Shown here: piece after piece, positions 1 to 7,976 of the stretch
Position numbering within the stretch: the first letter of the stretch is position 1
Layout: the number at the start of each line of letters is the position of its first letter
Made by a program: the position numbers and the translations under genes
From: Thiocystis violascens
GTDB taxonomy: Bacteria; Pseudomonadota; Gammaproteobacteria; Chromatiales; Chromatiaceae
Direction of reading: 5' to 3'
Assembly (NCBI GenBank): GCA_020721065.1
Contig: DYNM01000003.1
Location: 107,175-171,174 of the forward strand
DNA: 64,000 bases
Notes under the pieces: model-generated
The model's input: the letters and a program-made list of their open reading frames with translations, nothing else
What the model was told of the DNA's origin: nothing
Database searches by the model: none

Positions 1-299
1 GAGCGTGACTGGCGTAACACACTCGCCAACAACCACGTCGGCAACCACAACACAAGCACAATGCCGACACTCGAGAGGGGCGTACCCAAAATCAGCAAGG
101 TCAATATAACCGTACCGAGAGTCGCTATTGCCCCCACTATCGCGCCTTGCAGCCCACCTTGGCGCAAGGTGACGATGCCGACAGCAGCCGCGCTGAGTAC
201 GCCCAACAGCGGCATCAGCAGCGATAACATGGCGGTTGTGGCAGCCACAAGCGCGGCTTGGGTACGACCACGCATGATGAAACGGGCAAGGATGATCAT
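1..299 (-). CDS. DUF2232-like membrane protein, 3' part beyond window
   Basis: An open frame on the minus strand runs from an ATG at 299 to the window edge. It begins MIILARFIMRGRTQAALVA and continues as hydrophobic helices broken by short polar turns, so it is an integral membrane protein. Its place directly after rpsF-rpsR, where many Gammaproteobacteria carry a YybS/DUF2232-type protein before rplI, supports that assignment; this is recognition by context and by the short MRGR motif, not by a database search. The function of this family is unknown. The C-terminal part is missing because the window ends. An in-frame stop lies at 327-329, so the start must be at or just upstream of 299. Confidence 0.6.
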   Translation of the reverse strand, partial: MIILARFIMRGRTQAALVAATTAMLSLLMPLLGVLSAAAVGIVTLRQGGLQGAIVGAIATLGTVILTLLILGTPLSSVGIVLVLWLPTWLLASVLRQSR

Positions 300-356
300 C
301 TCACGCCACGCTGCACTCAGGCTCGATCACGCGCTGGCGGCTTGACAAACGCCAAC

Positions 357-581
357 TTAGTGACCGTCGGTGTACGGCAACAACGCCAAAAAGCGGGCGC
401 GTTTCACGGCTTGGGCGAGCTGACGCTGATATTTTGCGGAAGTACCGGTGATGCGGCTCGGAACGATTTTGCCCGATTCACTGATATAGGCCTTCAAGAG
501 GTTGAGGTCTTTATAATCGATCTCAGCAATACCTTCGGCAGTAAAGCGGCAATAACGTTTACGACGAAAAAATCGAGACAC
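357..581 (-). CDS. rpsR: 30S ribosomal protein S18
   Basis: This is the full-length 74-residue small-subunit protein S18, which binds 16S rRNA as a heterodimer with S6 on the platform of the 30S subunit. The characteristic core is visible: FRRKRYCRF near the N-terminus, [19 protein letters not shown] in the middle, and the basic stretch [22 protein letters not shown] at the C-terminus. It follows rpsF by 58 bases on the same strand, the usual S6-S18 arrangement, and both are probably transcribed from the promoter upstream of rpsF. Confidence 0.97.
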   Translation of the reverse strand: MSRFFRRKRYCRFTAEGIAEIDYKDLNLLKAYISESGKIVPSRITGTSAKYQRQLAQAVKRARFLALLPYTDGH

Positions 582-639
582 AGTGATGCTCCGTAATTAA
601 CTCAGTGAATAGGAAAGTAATGACAGCCCAATGCGGGTT

Positions 640-1026
640 TTAATCGTCACGTCCAGAATCATCCCGCCGAAAATCATCGCTCGGAATTTCTGGGCGTTCA
701 CGATCATCTCCGCCTTTCGTCAATGGCGATGGTTCCGTCACTGCCGTCCCGCGCACAATAATCATATTGCGCATCACAGCATCATTAAAACGAAATGCGC
801 TTTCCAATTCGTTAATTGCTTCTTGATCACACTCAACATTCATTAAGACATAATGCGCCTTGTGTACCTTATTAATTGGATAAGCAAGCGGACGCCGCCC
901 CCAATCTTCAAAGCGATGCACGATCCCACCGCGTTTTTCCAGAGCTCCTTGATAACGCTCAACCATTCCCGGCACTTGCTCGCTCTGGCTCGGATGTACC
1001 AAAAAAACTACTTCATAATGTCGCAT
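640..1026 (-). CDS. rpsF: 30S ribosomal protein S6
   Basis: S6 partners S18 on the 30S platform. The family pattern [19 protein letters not shown], the [19 protein letters not shown] segment and [11 protein letters not shown] are all present. The longest open frame begins 33 bases upstream, but the ATG at 1026 is preferred because it gives the canonical MRHYE start and has a GGGAG ribosome-binding site six bases upstream. The C-terminus ends in an acidic/arginine tail (RDDSGRDD), common in gammaproteobacterial S6. priB is absent between rpsF and rpsR. Confidence 0.96.
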   Translation of the reverse strand: MRHYEVVFLVHPSQSEQVPGMVERYQGALEKRGGIVHRFEDWGRRPLAYPINKVHKAHYVLMNVECDQEAINELESAFRFNDAVMRNMIIVRGTAVTEPSPLTKGGDDRERPEIPSDDFRRDDSGRDD

Positions 1027-1076
1027 TGCTGCTCCCTTCGGATTGACAGCCCCCCGCACCAGCGGTGAGGCAAGGA

Positions 1077-1112
1077 GATTCCCAAAATGAGTGTTGGGAA
1101 TCGGACATCATA
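1077..1112 (-). promoter_or_regulatory. rpsF leader: hairpin and possible -10 box
   Basis: A perfect 9-base inverted repeat (GATTCCCAA at 1077-1085, TTGGGAATC at 1094-1102, 8-base loop) lies about 50 bases upstream of rpsF. On the minus strand a TATGAT (1107-1112) could be a -10 element, which would put the hairpin at the 5' end of the message. A second small stem (CCGC-TGGT-GCGG) follows nearer the start codon. S6:S18 autoregulatory leaders are known in bacteria, but I cannot assign this structure to that motif from the sequence alone. Confidence 0.3.
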
Positions 1113-1160
1113 CTTGAAAATGCCGATTTTTGAACACCCCAAGTACACAAAAACCTGAAA

Positions 1161-1192
1161 TCTAGCTTGATCGCTACCGTACCCTAGATCAA
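1161..1192. promoter_or_regulatory. Inverted repeat upstream of the CNB-domain gene
   Basis: TTGATC at 1167-1172 and GATCAA at 1187-1192 form an inverted repeat with 14 bases between, flanked by TCTAG at 1161. The spacing does not suit an FNR box. It lies between rpsF and the divergent CNB-domain gene and may be an operator; no regulator can be named. Confidence 0.2.
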
Positions 1193-1235
1193 ACTGATAA
1201 TCTTCAAGAGCACATTAGAATATTGGGGGATAGCG

Positions 1236-1721
1236 ATGAGCGTTGAACACGATTTCGTTTCACTACGCAGTTCGAGTCTTGGCAGCGGTCTGACTGACGA
1301 GCAAGTGCAAGCATTAGCCAGTATCGCGCATTGTCGGCGGCTTGCAGATGGAGAGATTTTGATTCACGAAGGTGAAATCACTAACAATTTACATGTCATT
1401 ACTGAAGGAGCGTTAGCCGTTACCCGTGATTTAGGGAAAGGTGAATACGCCACTATTCATGTATTGCATACGGGAGATTTAGCGGGAGAGATGGGTTTTA
1501 TTAGCGGTAAATCACATACTGCTACCTTGCGTTCACTCGGAAGAACACAAATTTGCAGTGTAGATCGTGAGGCATTTGAATCACTATTGATCACGCATCC
1601 TTGGCTAGTCTATCGAGTAATGCAAACAATTGTGCGAGTGAGTCAAGACATCCTGCGGCGCATGAATGCCCAGCACGTTGAACTCACAAAATATGTGAGC
1701 AGTTCTCACGCTCTATATTGA
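1236..1721 (+). CDS. Stand-alone cyclic-nucleotide-binding-domain protein
   Basis: A 161-residue protein made of little more than one CRP-type beta-barrel domain. The domain covers about residues 15-130, with GEILIHEGE as the first strand pair and GDLAGEMGFISG as the phosphate-binding-cassette region. There is no helix-turn-helix, kinase or channel after it, only a helix of about 30 residues. In CRP the cassette Glu is followed by Arg-Ser; here the equivalent is His-Thr (SHTATL), so cAMP or cGMP binding is doubtful. The ATG has a GGGGA site six bases upstream. It could bind another ligand or a partner protein. Confidence 0.8.
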   Translation: MSVEHDFVSLRSSSLGSGLTDEQVQALASIAHCRRLADGEILIHEGEITNNLHVITEGALAVTRDLGKGEYATIHVLHTGDLAGEMGFISGKSHTATLRSLGRTQICSVDREAFESLLITHPWLVYRVMQTIVRVSQDILRRMNAQHVELTKYVSSSHALY

Positions 1722-1830
1722 ATGCGAGAATGGCGCTGGGCAACCGTCACTACCATCTTGATGTATTCAGTATCATCTCTTGGAAATGCGCGTTTGCCCA
1801 GAATAAACAACAATACCTTGACCAGACCTT

Positions 1831-1846
1831 GTCATCACATGATGAC
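1831..1846. repeat. 16-base palindrome between convergent genes
   Basis: GTCATCA, two bases, TGATGAC. It lies just after the CNB-domain gene and beside the stop codon of the convergent GlgC-like gene. There is no T-run, so it is not a standard intrinsic terminator, but it may form a 3' hairpin. Confidence 0.3.
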
Positions 1847-1850
1847 CGCA

Positions 1851-3089
1851 TTATTCATGTTCGACCGCCAAAAATAAATCCTTTTTAGTGACTACCACAA
1901 TTCCAGAATCAGACACCGTAAATCGTTCACGATCCCGTTTCAAATCAAGCCCAATTTGTTCCCCACTTGGAATTTCAATGTCTTTTTCTACAATACAATT
2001 TTGCAAATGTGCGCCTGCACCTACAAGCACACCATCAAAAAGGATTGACGCCTCCACAATAGCACCATCTTGCACTTTCACTCGCGGAAACAGAATAGAA
2101 TGATTCACCCCACCACCACTAATCACAGTTCCCGCCGCCAACATTGAATTAACAAACACGCCCTCGTTACCACTAATTGCACCGGGCACAGTACGCGCTG
2201 GTGGATACTGCCCTTGATAAGTGTTAATCGTCCAATTGGCTTGATAAAGATTTAATGGTGGTTCAGCGCGTAATAGCGCCATATTTGCCTGATAATACGC
2301 ATCAATAGAGGAGAGATCACTCCAATAACGATCTGGTGTTACGCGCCCACGCATCTGTCCAAAGCGGTACGCGGAAACCAAGTATTCTGAAGTTAACGGC
2401 GCAATTAAATTCAGTGCTAAGTTAGCGTCCAAGAGCGAACCACGCTCGATTTTGTTTAATTGCTCTAACAAAAACTTTTTGTCAAATAAATAAACTCCCA
2501 TAGTGGCAAGATATTCAGAATCACCAACCACTTCTAGTTGCTCTGGCGTCACCGGTGGTAAAAATGTTTGAATTCGCTCATCATGGTTCACAAGCGCCCG
2601 CGCTTGCGTTCCAGTATCTAAACCAGATGTTGTTCGCACTGCAACCGTAATTTGTGATGCGGAATCACGATGGGCGCGTACTAATTCCGCATAATCCATG
2701 CGATAAACAGCATTTCCATCAAGCACTAACACATGATTAGCGCGATTACGTTCAATGAGATAACGATTTTGACGAATAGCATCAAAAGGCCCGGCATACC
2801 ATTCTTGGCTCTCACGCATCTGTGGTGGCACTGGCGTAATAAACTCACTTAGCTCTGGATTAAATAAAGACCACCCATCACGTAAATGTTTATGTAGAGA
2901 ATGACTTTTATACTGCGTTAACACTAACACCTGCCGTAAACCAGAATGAAGGCAATTTGCCAAGGTAAAATCAATTACCCGATATTTGCCGCCAAAAGGA
3001 ACCGCCGCCTTAGTGCGATGTAAAGTCAGTGGATCAGGTCCGGTACCACGATCAATGGCAAGCACAAGAATAAGCGTATCGGTAGACAT
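1851..3089 (-). CDS. Degenerate glucose-1-phosphate adenylyltransferase paralogue (GlgC-like)
   Basis: A 412-residue protein with the full GlgC fold: N-terminal nucleotidyltransferase (about 1-270) and C-terminal left-handed beta-helix (about 290-400). It aligns along its length with the canonical GlgC at 25279-26550. Key residues are missing. The glycine-rich nucleotide loop LAGGRGSRL is here LAIDRGTGPDPL (residues 10-21). The metal-binding Asp of AGDHIY is Asn126 (DGNAVY), and the glucose-1-phosphate-binding Glu-Lys of FVEKP is Pro178-Pro179 (FLPPV). KAAVPFGGK and YRMDY are kept. It is therefore probably non-catalytic, perhaps a regulatory subunit like GlgD of Firmicutes or plant large subunits (inference). 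It is divergent from the CRP-type gene. Confidence 0.85.
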   Translation of the reverse strand: MSTDTLILVLAIDRGTGPDPLTLHRTKAAVPFGGKYRVIDFTLANCLHSGLRQVLVLTQYKSHSLHKHLRDGWSLFNPELSEFITPVPPQMRESQEWYAGPFDAIRQNRYLIERNRANHVLVLDGNAVYRMDYAELVRAHRDSASQITVAVRTTSGLDTGTQARALVNHDERIQTFLPPVTPEQLEVVGDSEYLATMGVYLFDKKFLLEQLNKIERGSLLDANLALNLIAPLTSEYLVSAYRFGQMRGRVTPDRYWSDLSSIDAYYQANMALLRAEPPLNLYQANWTINTYQGQYPPARTVPGAISGNEGVFVNSMLAAGTVISGGGVNHSILFPRVKVQDGAIVEASILFDGVLVGAGAHLQNCIVEKDIEIPSGEQIGLDLKRDRERFTVSDSGIVVVTKKDLFLAVEHE

Positions 3090-3192
3090 AGCATTGTTAC
3101 AACGTTAAAGAATGTGATTGTCCAGTTTAACGGGAGTCAAGGGTGAAACGCTACTGCTATGTTTTATCAGTCACCACGTATGTTCTGCATGT

Positions 3193-3207
3193 TACCAATA
3201 GTTGGTA
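3193..3207. promoter_or_regulatory. Perfect palindrome in glgC-like/crp divergent region
   Basis: TACCAA-TAG-TTGGTA is a 15-base perfect palindrome in the 179-base gap between the GlgC-like gene (minus) and the CRP-type gene (plus). TTGGTA-like half-sites recur at 3225-3230 and 3233-3239. It is a good candidate operator for one or both promoters. It does not match the CRP consensus TGTGA-N6-TCACA. Confidence 0.35.
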
Positions 3208-3268
3208 TAACTCAACACCACTGTTTGGTATACTGGTATTTCTTTGTTATACATGGTTCATATAAAAT

Positions 3269-3922
3269 ATGATTCAGTTAGTACCACCTCAAGAACCGCC
3301 TATTTGGCTTGAACCATTTCTAGTTCATTGCCATACCAAAAGTTATGATAAAAACGTTGACTTTATTCGACAAGGACAAGCGGCAGAAACTCTATATTAT
3401 CTGCTTGAAGGTTCTGTAGCAGCTTTAATTGACGATGACAAAGAACAACGTGAATTACTGTTGACTTATATTAATAAAGGTGAGTTTATCGGTGAGATGG
3501 GATTATTTATTCCTCAAAGCACTCGCAGCGTCATCATCCGCACGCGCACTCCTTGTAAGGTTGCTGAAATTACATATCAACGTCTCGAACGACTATTAAA
3601 TAACGAATTAAAGAATGTAGCAAAAGATTTTTTGTACAGCATCGGTTTGCAACTTTCAATACGGTTACGCACCACCAGTCGTAAAGTTGGTGATCTTGCG
3701 TTTCTTGATGTAACAAACCGTGTTATGGGAACGTTATTTGATCTTTGTAAACAGCCGGATGCCATGACTCATCCTGAAGGAACGCAAATTCGGGTGACGC
3801 GGCAGGAGCTTGGTAGAATTGTGGGCTGTTCGCGGGAAATGGCAGGTCGGGTTTTGAAAACATTAGAACAGCAAGGATTTGTGAACGTAAAAGGCAAAAC
3901 AATTGTAGTATTTAATAATTAA
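3269..3922 (+). CDS. crp: CRP/Vfr-type cAMP-responsive transcription regulator
   Basis: The 217-residue protein has the complete CRP architecture. The cyclic-nucleotide barrel (about 20-135) contains GEFIGEMGLF followed by TRSVIIRTRT, so the cassette Glu and Arg-Ser that bind cAMP are kept. Next come the dimerisation helix and a C-terminal winged helix-turn-helix (VTRQELGRIVGCSREMAGRVLKTLEQQG-like). The recognition helix SREMAGR differs from the SRETVGR of E. coli CRP. The start ATG has no visible ribosome-binding site and an AT-rich region just before it, so a very short leader or leaderless message is possible. cpdA, which would remove its ligand, lies at 57769-58569. Confidence 0.85.
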   Translation: MIQLVPPQEPPIWLEPFLVHCHTKSYDKNVDFIRQGQAAETLYYLLEGSVAALIDDDKEQRELLLTYINKGEFIGEMGLFIPQSTRSVIIRTRTPCKVAEITYQRLERLLNNELKNVAKDFLYSIGLQLSIRLRTTSRKVGDLAFLDVTNRVMGTLFDLCKQPDAMTHPEGTQIRVTRQELGRIVGCSREMAGRVLKTLEQQGFVNVKGKTIVVFNN

Positions 3923-5577
3923 ATAGCTTTAAAGTTTAGACAAAAACAACTGCCATGTGGTGTTAATGCTGTATACGCTAAACGAATACTGTTGGTATCC
4001 GCAAGTTCACGCGCAATATACAATCCCAAGCCAGTGCCAGTGCTCTTCGTTGTATAAAAAGGATTAAAAATATCATCTATATTATTGGGAGGAATCCCCG
4101 GACCGTTATCAGAAATATCTAACTGAACTGAGTGGTTAGCAACATTATGTACTTGTACGATAATTTTTGCCGATTGCATATCAACGCAGCCATGTATCAA
4201 GGCATTCTCACATAAATTAGCAAGAATTTGGTGTAAGTGACGTGGGTCAACTTCGATAATCATTGGCGTAGCTGGAACACATAATTGAAGCTGTGTAGTG
4301 CTTAAGTGATGTTGTTCACGAAAATCACTAATAAACTCTTCAAGCCAATTTGACAGAATAACACGAGCGGGTTGATGCTGATTACGCCGTGATAATTGCA
4401 ACACGCTCTGCACAGTTTCTTCAATTCGCGCTCCATTACGACGCATAATGTCAAGTAAATGAAGGTCATCATTGTTCAATGCTGTGCTTTCCGACAACAA
4501 TTCGCCAGCATGGATCATGGCACTAAGTGGATTGCGGATGTTATGCGCAATACTGGCAGTGAGTGTACCTAACGCCGCTAATTTGATCTGTTGCGCTTCA
4601 TTCATTGCTTCTTGATTATTGCGCAGATATAAAATAATACCACTGGTATAATCAGCACCTAACAATTTTAGTGAAACTCGAATCTCGGAATTATTTAACA
4701 GCAACACTTTTTCTGCAGATGATGAGTAAGAAAGTTGGATGTTTTGATTTGCTTTCACTAATAAATTTTTTTCTTTGAAAGTTGATTTTTCTGATGGTGA
4801 TGGTTGTTTAACAAAAATTTCTTGTAACCATTGGCTGAGTTCCCGCGATAAGTTCGCTAGTGGAGCACCAATGCGCAGACGTTTTCCGTTAAATAATGCT
4901 AGTGCTGCTCGATTAAATAATCGCAACCGCTGTTCACCATCTACTACTAGAATACCAGTATTGATGCTATGAATAATAAAATCATTTAGCTTGGATAAAT
5001 CATCAATATCAACTTTACGGCGAGCAGCAAGTGCTTCTGCTGATTGAATGCGGCGATAAAGTACATGCGACATCATGGCAACTGTAAAAAATAGTAGCCC
5101 TAATAGTCCGGCCTGAGTAAAACTCACAGTAGATTGAATACTCAGTAGTGCAGAGTAACCTTGTTGTGCAATAACAGCTAAAGAAGCAATTGCAGCAAAC
5201 AACAGCGATAGTCGTCCTTCCATCATTAGTGCGGCAGCAGCTACTGCCACCGCAAGTAACACCCCTAAACCACTACCAATTCCACCTGCGAGATGCATGA
5301 ATAGCGTGTAAGCAATGATATCAATAAAAATAGAGATTTGTACTTGTTGGGTGGGAAGTGGCCAACAGGTTATAAGCGTTAAACCACCTAAAAGCACTAA
5401 AACACTATAACTGCTGATAATTAACCAAATGAAACGACTGTCAATCGCCGGCGCAAATAATGTTGCTGAAAAAACCCAAGTTAAACCGAGTAAAATAAGG
5501 CAACGAAAAAGAAATAGCCAGCGCAGTGCCCGCCATGTTAAATGGGATTGTTGCGAAATTGTAAGTTGCATAGTCAT
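3919..5577 (-). CDS. PilS-like membrane sensor histidine kinase
   Basis: A two-component sensor of about 552 residues. Six hydrophobic helices (about 20-175) are followed by a PAS-like segment (about 200-320), a HisKA domain and an HATPase domain. The N-box (NLCENALIHG), G1 (DISDNGPGIP) and G2 (TGTGLGLYIA) are intact. The H-box reads SIAHNIRNPLSAM where PilS relatives read AHEIRNPL: the acidic residue after the phospho-accepting His is Asn. The open frame reaches 5670, but the ATG at 5577 avoids overlap with the preceding gene and fits PilS-type N-termini. No response regulator is adjacent. It is the last gene of the run that includes pdxJ, and its 3' end overlaps the crp 3' end by four bases. 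Confidence 0.8.
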   Translation of the reverse strand: MTMQLTISQQSHLTWRALRWLFLFRCLILLGLTWVFSATLFAPAIDSRFIWLIISSYSVLVLLGGLTLITCWPLPTQQVQISIFIDIIAYTLFMHLAGGIGSGLGVLLAVAVAAAALMMEGRLSLLFAAIASLAVIAQQGYSALLSIQSTVSFTQAGLLGLLFFTVAMMSHVLYRRIQSAEALAARRKVDIDDLSKLNDFIIHSINTGILVVDGEQRLRLFNRAALALFNGKRLRIGAPLANLSRELSQWLQEIFVKQPSPSEKSTFKEKNLLVKANQNIQLSYSSSAEKVLLLNNSEIRVSLKLLGADYTSGIILYLRNNQEAMNEAQQIKLAALGTLTASIAHNIRNPLSAMIHAGELLSESTALNNDDLHLLDIMRRNGARIEETVQSVLQLSRRNQHQPARVILSNWLEEFISDFREQHHLSTTQLQLCVPATPMIIEVDPRHLHQILANLCENALIHGCVDMQSAKIIVQVHNVANHSVQLDISDNGPGIPPNNIDDIFNPFYTTKSTGTGLGLYIARELADTNSIRLAYTALTPHGSCFCLNFKAI

Positions 5578-5617
5578 CAGTAAGCGCCACGCTGAATATG
5601 GAGCGCTATGCCATGAT

Positions 5618-6280
5618 TTAAGAAGCGTTAGAACGCCAATAAGCAATGCGTTGTGATACACCAATAGCAATCAGTAAATTACTTACCGATAAGACACTTT
5701 CGCTCAAACCATGCAAGAAATCGTGGTGGGAAAGACTTGGTAATCCTTGTTGCGTTACCGCGATTTGAGTGCTGAACAGTGTGACAGCTACAAAAACTAA
5801 CAATGACCAAAAACCACTAATGATAAGTGGTGAAAAAAGCGTTGGTTGGCGACGATAAACAGTGAGTAAAACTAATAAAAATGATATGTAATACAGGTTA
5901 GCTGCTTGTAAAAATAAGGCGCTGTTTTCACTTAATAGCGACCATTGCAATAGTATCCAAATTAAACCGCTTCCTATCACTAAAGTCACCCAACGCCAGT
6001 ATTGATTAAGTAGTAGTACTAATGCCGATGTCAATAATAACAAGCTACCAATAAAGGTTAAAATACGGGCGGTTATTAAATAGGGAGTATATGTATCATT
6101 ACTAAAGTGAAACAGTAACACAAAAATACCAGCACATAAATGTGGCGTCATACTCACTGCAAGAAACTGCATTTTACAATTTTGAATTAAGTTTCCATAT
6201 TGCCAAAACAAAAATATCGCCACTAACCATTCGCAAACTGTAGCAATATGAATAAACCAAGTGAGCCAAAAGAGCAGCAT
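5618..6280 (-). CDS. Fused DUF2499-DUF3593 membrane protein
   Basis: A 220-residue integral membrane protein with about seven hydrophobic segments. The N-terminal half (FWLTWFIHIATVCEWLVAIF, then MTPHLCAGIFVLLFHFSND) resembles the DUF2499/Ycf49-like family. The C-terminal half (NLYYISFLLVLL, then HHDFLHGLSESVLSVSNLLIAIG) resembles DUF3593. I know both as separate cyanobacterial and plastid proteins of unknown function; the matches are from memory and need a profile search. Conserved His residues in WFIH, LFHF and DFLHG could bind a metal or haem (inference). It sits between pdxJ and the histidine kinase on the same strand. Confidence 0.65.
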   Translation of the reverse strand: MLLFWLTWFIHIATVCEWLVAIFLFWQYGNLIQNCKMQFLAVSMTPHLCAGIFVLLFHFSNDTYTPYLITARILTFIGSLLLLTSALVLLLNQYWRWVTLVIGSGLIWILLQWSLLSENSALFLQAANLYYISFLLVLLTVYRRQPTLFSPLIISGFWSLLVFVAVTLFSTQIAVTQQGLPSLSHHDFLHGLSESVLSVSNLLIAIGVSQRIAYWRSNAS

Positions 6281-6304
6281 GATAGTTGTACTTTTAGTGA
6301 GTCT

Positions 6305-7045
6305 TTAATGCAAATTAATTAAGCGTTTCATTTCTTGCACTGCTGGAGCTAAACCCGTAAAGATAGCTTGTGCAATGATAGCATGACCGATATTCAATTC
6401 GCGCAAACCAGGTAGTGCGGCAATTGCAGTGACATTGTGATAATTGAGACCGTGACCGGCATTGACTTGTAGTCCCAGCGCCACGCCATGCGCAATAGAA
6501 TTGCGAATATGAGATAACGCTATGGCACGGGTAGAAAGGGGTGCATCTGCATAATGCCCAGTGTGAATTTCAATAACCGGAGCGCCAACCGCGCAAGCAG
6601 CATCAATTTGGCGAGGGTCGGCATCAATAAATAATGATACGCGGATGCCAGCTTCCGCTAATTGTGTACAAAAATCAGTGAGATAGGATTGATTGCCAGC
6701 GACATTTAATCCACCTTCAGTAGTCAATTCTGCGCGGCGCTCTGGCACTAAACAAACATCCGCAGGTTTAATCTGCGCTGCTAATGTGCCCATTTCAGCA
6801 GTTGCCGCCATTTCTAAATTCATTCGCGTATGTAAAATTTCACTTAATAAAAACACATCACGATCTTGAATGTGGCGACGATCCTCCCGCAAATGCAGGG
6901 TAATTGCATCCGCTCCAGCCTGTTCTGCCACTAATGCCGCTTGAATTGGTTCTGGATAGCGGGTACCTCGCGCTTGGCGAAGAGTGGCTACATGGTCGAT
7001 ATTCACTCCAAGCAGAATAGTGCGAGAGGATTCTTTAATTGACAT
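6305..7045 (-). CDS. pdxJ: Pyridoxine 5'-phosphate synthase
   Basis: PdxJ condenses 1-deoxyxylulose 5-phosphate with 3-amino-1-hydroxyacetone phosphate, the last ring-forming step of DXP-dependent vitamin B6 synthesis. The 246-residue TIM barrel shows the signatures [21 protein letters not shown] (N-terminus), [40 protein letters not shown] and HAGHGLNY-type sequence ([11 protein letters not shown]). It follows era by 22 bases. In many relatives recO lies between era and pdxJ; here there is no room for it. Confidence 0.97.
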   Translation of the reverse strand: MSIKESSRTILLGVNIDHVATLRQARGTRYPEPIQAALVAEQAGADAITLHLREDRRHIQDRDVFLLSEILHTRMNLEMAATAEMGTLAAQIKPADVCLVPERRAELTTEGGLNVAGNQSYLTDFCTQLAEAGIRVSLFIDADPRQIDAACAVGAPVIEIHTGHYADAPLSTRAIALSHIRNSIAHGVALGLQVNAGHGLNYHNVTAIAALPGLRELNIGHAIIAQAIFTGLAPAVQEMKRLINLH

Positions 7046-7067
7046 AACACAATTCCGTATTCAAGTA

Positions 7068-7976
7068 TTACTCTTGATAACCAAGATTTGCTAAAGCAGC
7101 TTCATCGCTTGACCAGCTTTTTTTAACTTTAACCCAAACCTCTAAATGCACGGGACAAGCAAACAGTTTTTGCATTTCTAATCGCGCTTGACTAGCGGTT
7201 GCTTTTAATGCTTCTCCCTGCTTGCCAATAATGATTGCTTTTTGATTAGGGCGCTCAACCCAAATTAACGCATGAATTTGATAACGTCCATTTTCTTGTT
7301 CAAAGCGTTCAATGGCAACTGAAGTGCAATAAGGCAATTCTTCGCCATACCTTTGCATCAGTTGCTCACGTATCAATTCTGAAGCAAAAAAGCGTTCTGA
7401 GCGGTCAGTTAATTGATCTTCAGAAAACAAAAATTCACTTTCTGGCAATAAATTGATAATAAGCTGCTCTAAAGTTTCAATTTGATCGCCGTTGGTTGCT
7501 GAAACAGGAACGAGTGCTAAAAATTCGTGACGTTGTGCTAACGTGCGCAAATAGGGCAATAATACTTGTTTAGTTGATAATCGATCCACTTTATTAACAA
7601 CAGCTATGACAGGTACATGTGCTGTTGCAATTGCCGCTAATGCTTTAGCGTCTTCAGCAGTCCAGCGTAAAGCCTCGACTACAAATAATGCAAGATCGGT
7701 ACCCGTCAATGCAGTCAGGGCGGCGCGATTTAAATACCGATTTAGCGCGTTACTACCGCGTTGATGAATACCGGGAGTATCTACAAACAATATCTGCCCT
7801 TCAGCACGGGTTTTAATCCCTAATATGGAATGACGTGTCGTTTGTGCTTTGTGAGAAGTAATTGCTAATTTTTGACCAAGAATTCGATTTAATAACGTTG
7901 ATTTACCAACGTTTGGGCGTCCAATAATTGCAACGTAACCGCAACGCACAGAATGAATGTTTTGTACAAGCGTCAT
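7068..7976 (-). CDS. era: GTPase Era
   Basis: Era is a membrane-associated GTPase that binds the 3' end of 16S rRNA and assists 30S maturation. All G-motifs are visible in the 302 residues: GRPNVGKST (G1), DTPGIH (G3), NKVD (G4) and a SATNG G5. The C-terminal KH domain follows, with IIIGKQGEALK as its GxxG loop. The start overlaps the rnc stop by four bases (ATGA), so the two are translationally coupled. Confidence 0.97.
   Translation of the reverse strand: MTLVQNIHSVRCGYVAIIGRPNVGKSTLLNRILGQKLAITSHKAQTTRHSILGIKTRAEGQILFVDTPGIHQRGSNALNRYLNRAALTALTGTDLALFVVEALRWTAEDAKALAAIATAHVPVIAVVNKVDRLSTKQVLLPYLRTLAQRHEFLALVPVSATNGDQIETLEQLIINLLPESEFLFSEDQLTDRSERFFASELIREQLMQRYGEELPYCTSVAIERFEQENGRYQIHALIWVERPNQKAIIIGKQGEALKATASQARLEMQKLFACPVHLEVWVKVKKSWSSDEAALANLGYQE

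Noticed and set aside
3919..5577. Calling the sensor kinase pilS outright
   Set aside because: No pilR or pilin genes lie next to it and the H-box differs from PilS; PilS-like is as far as the evidence goes.
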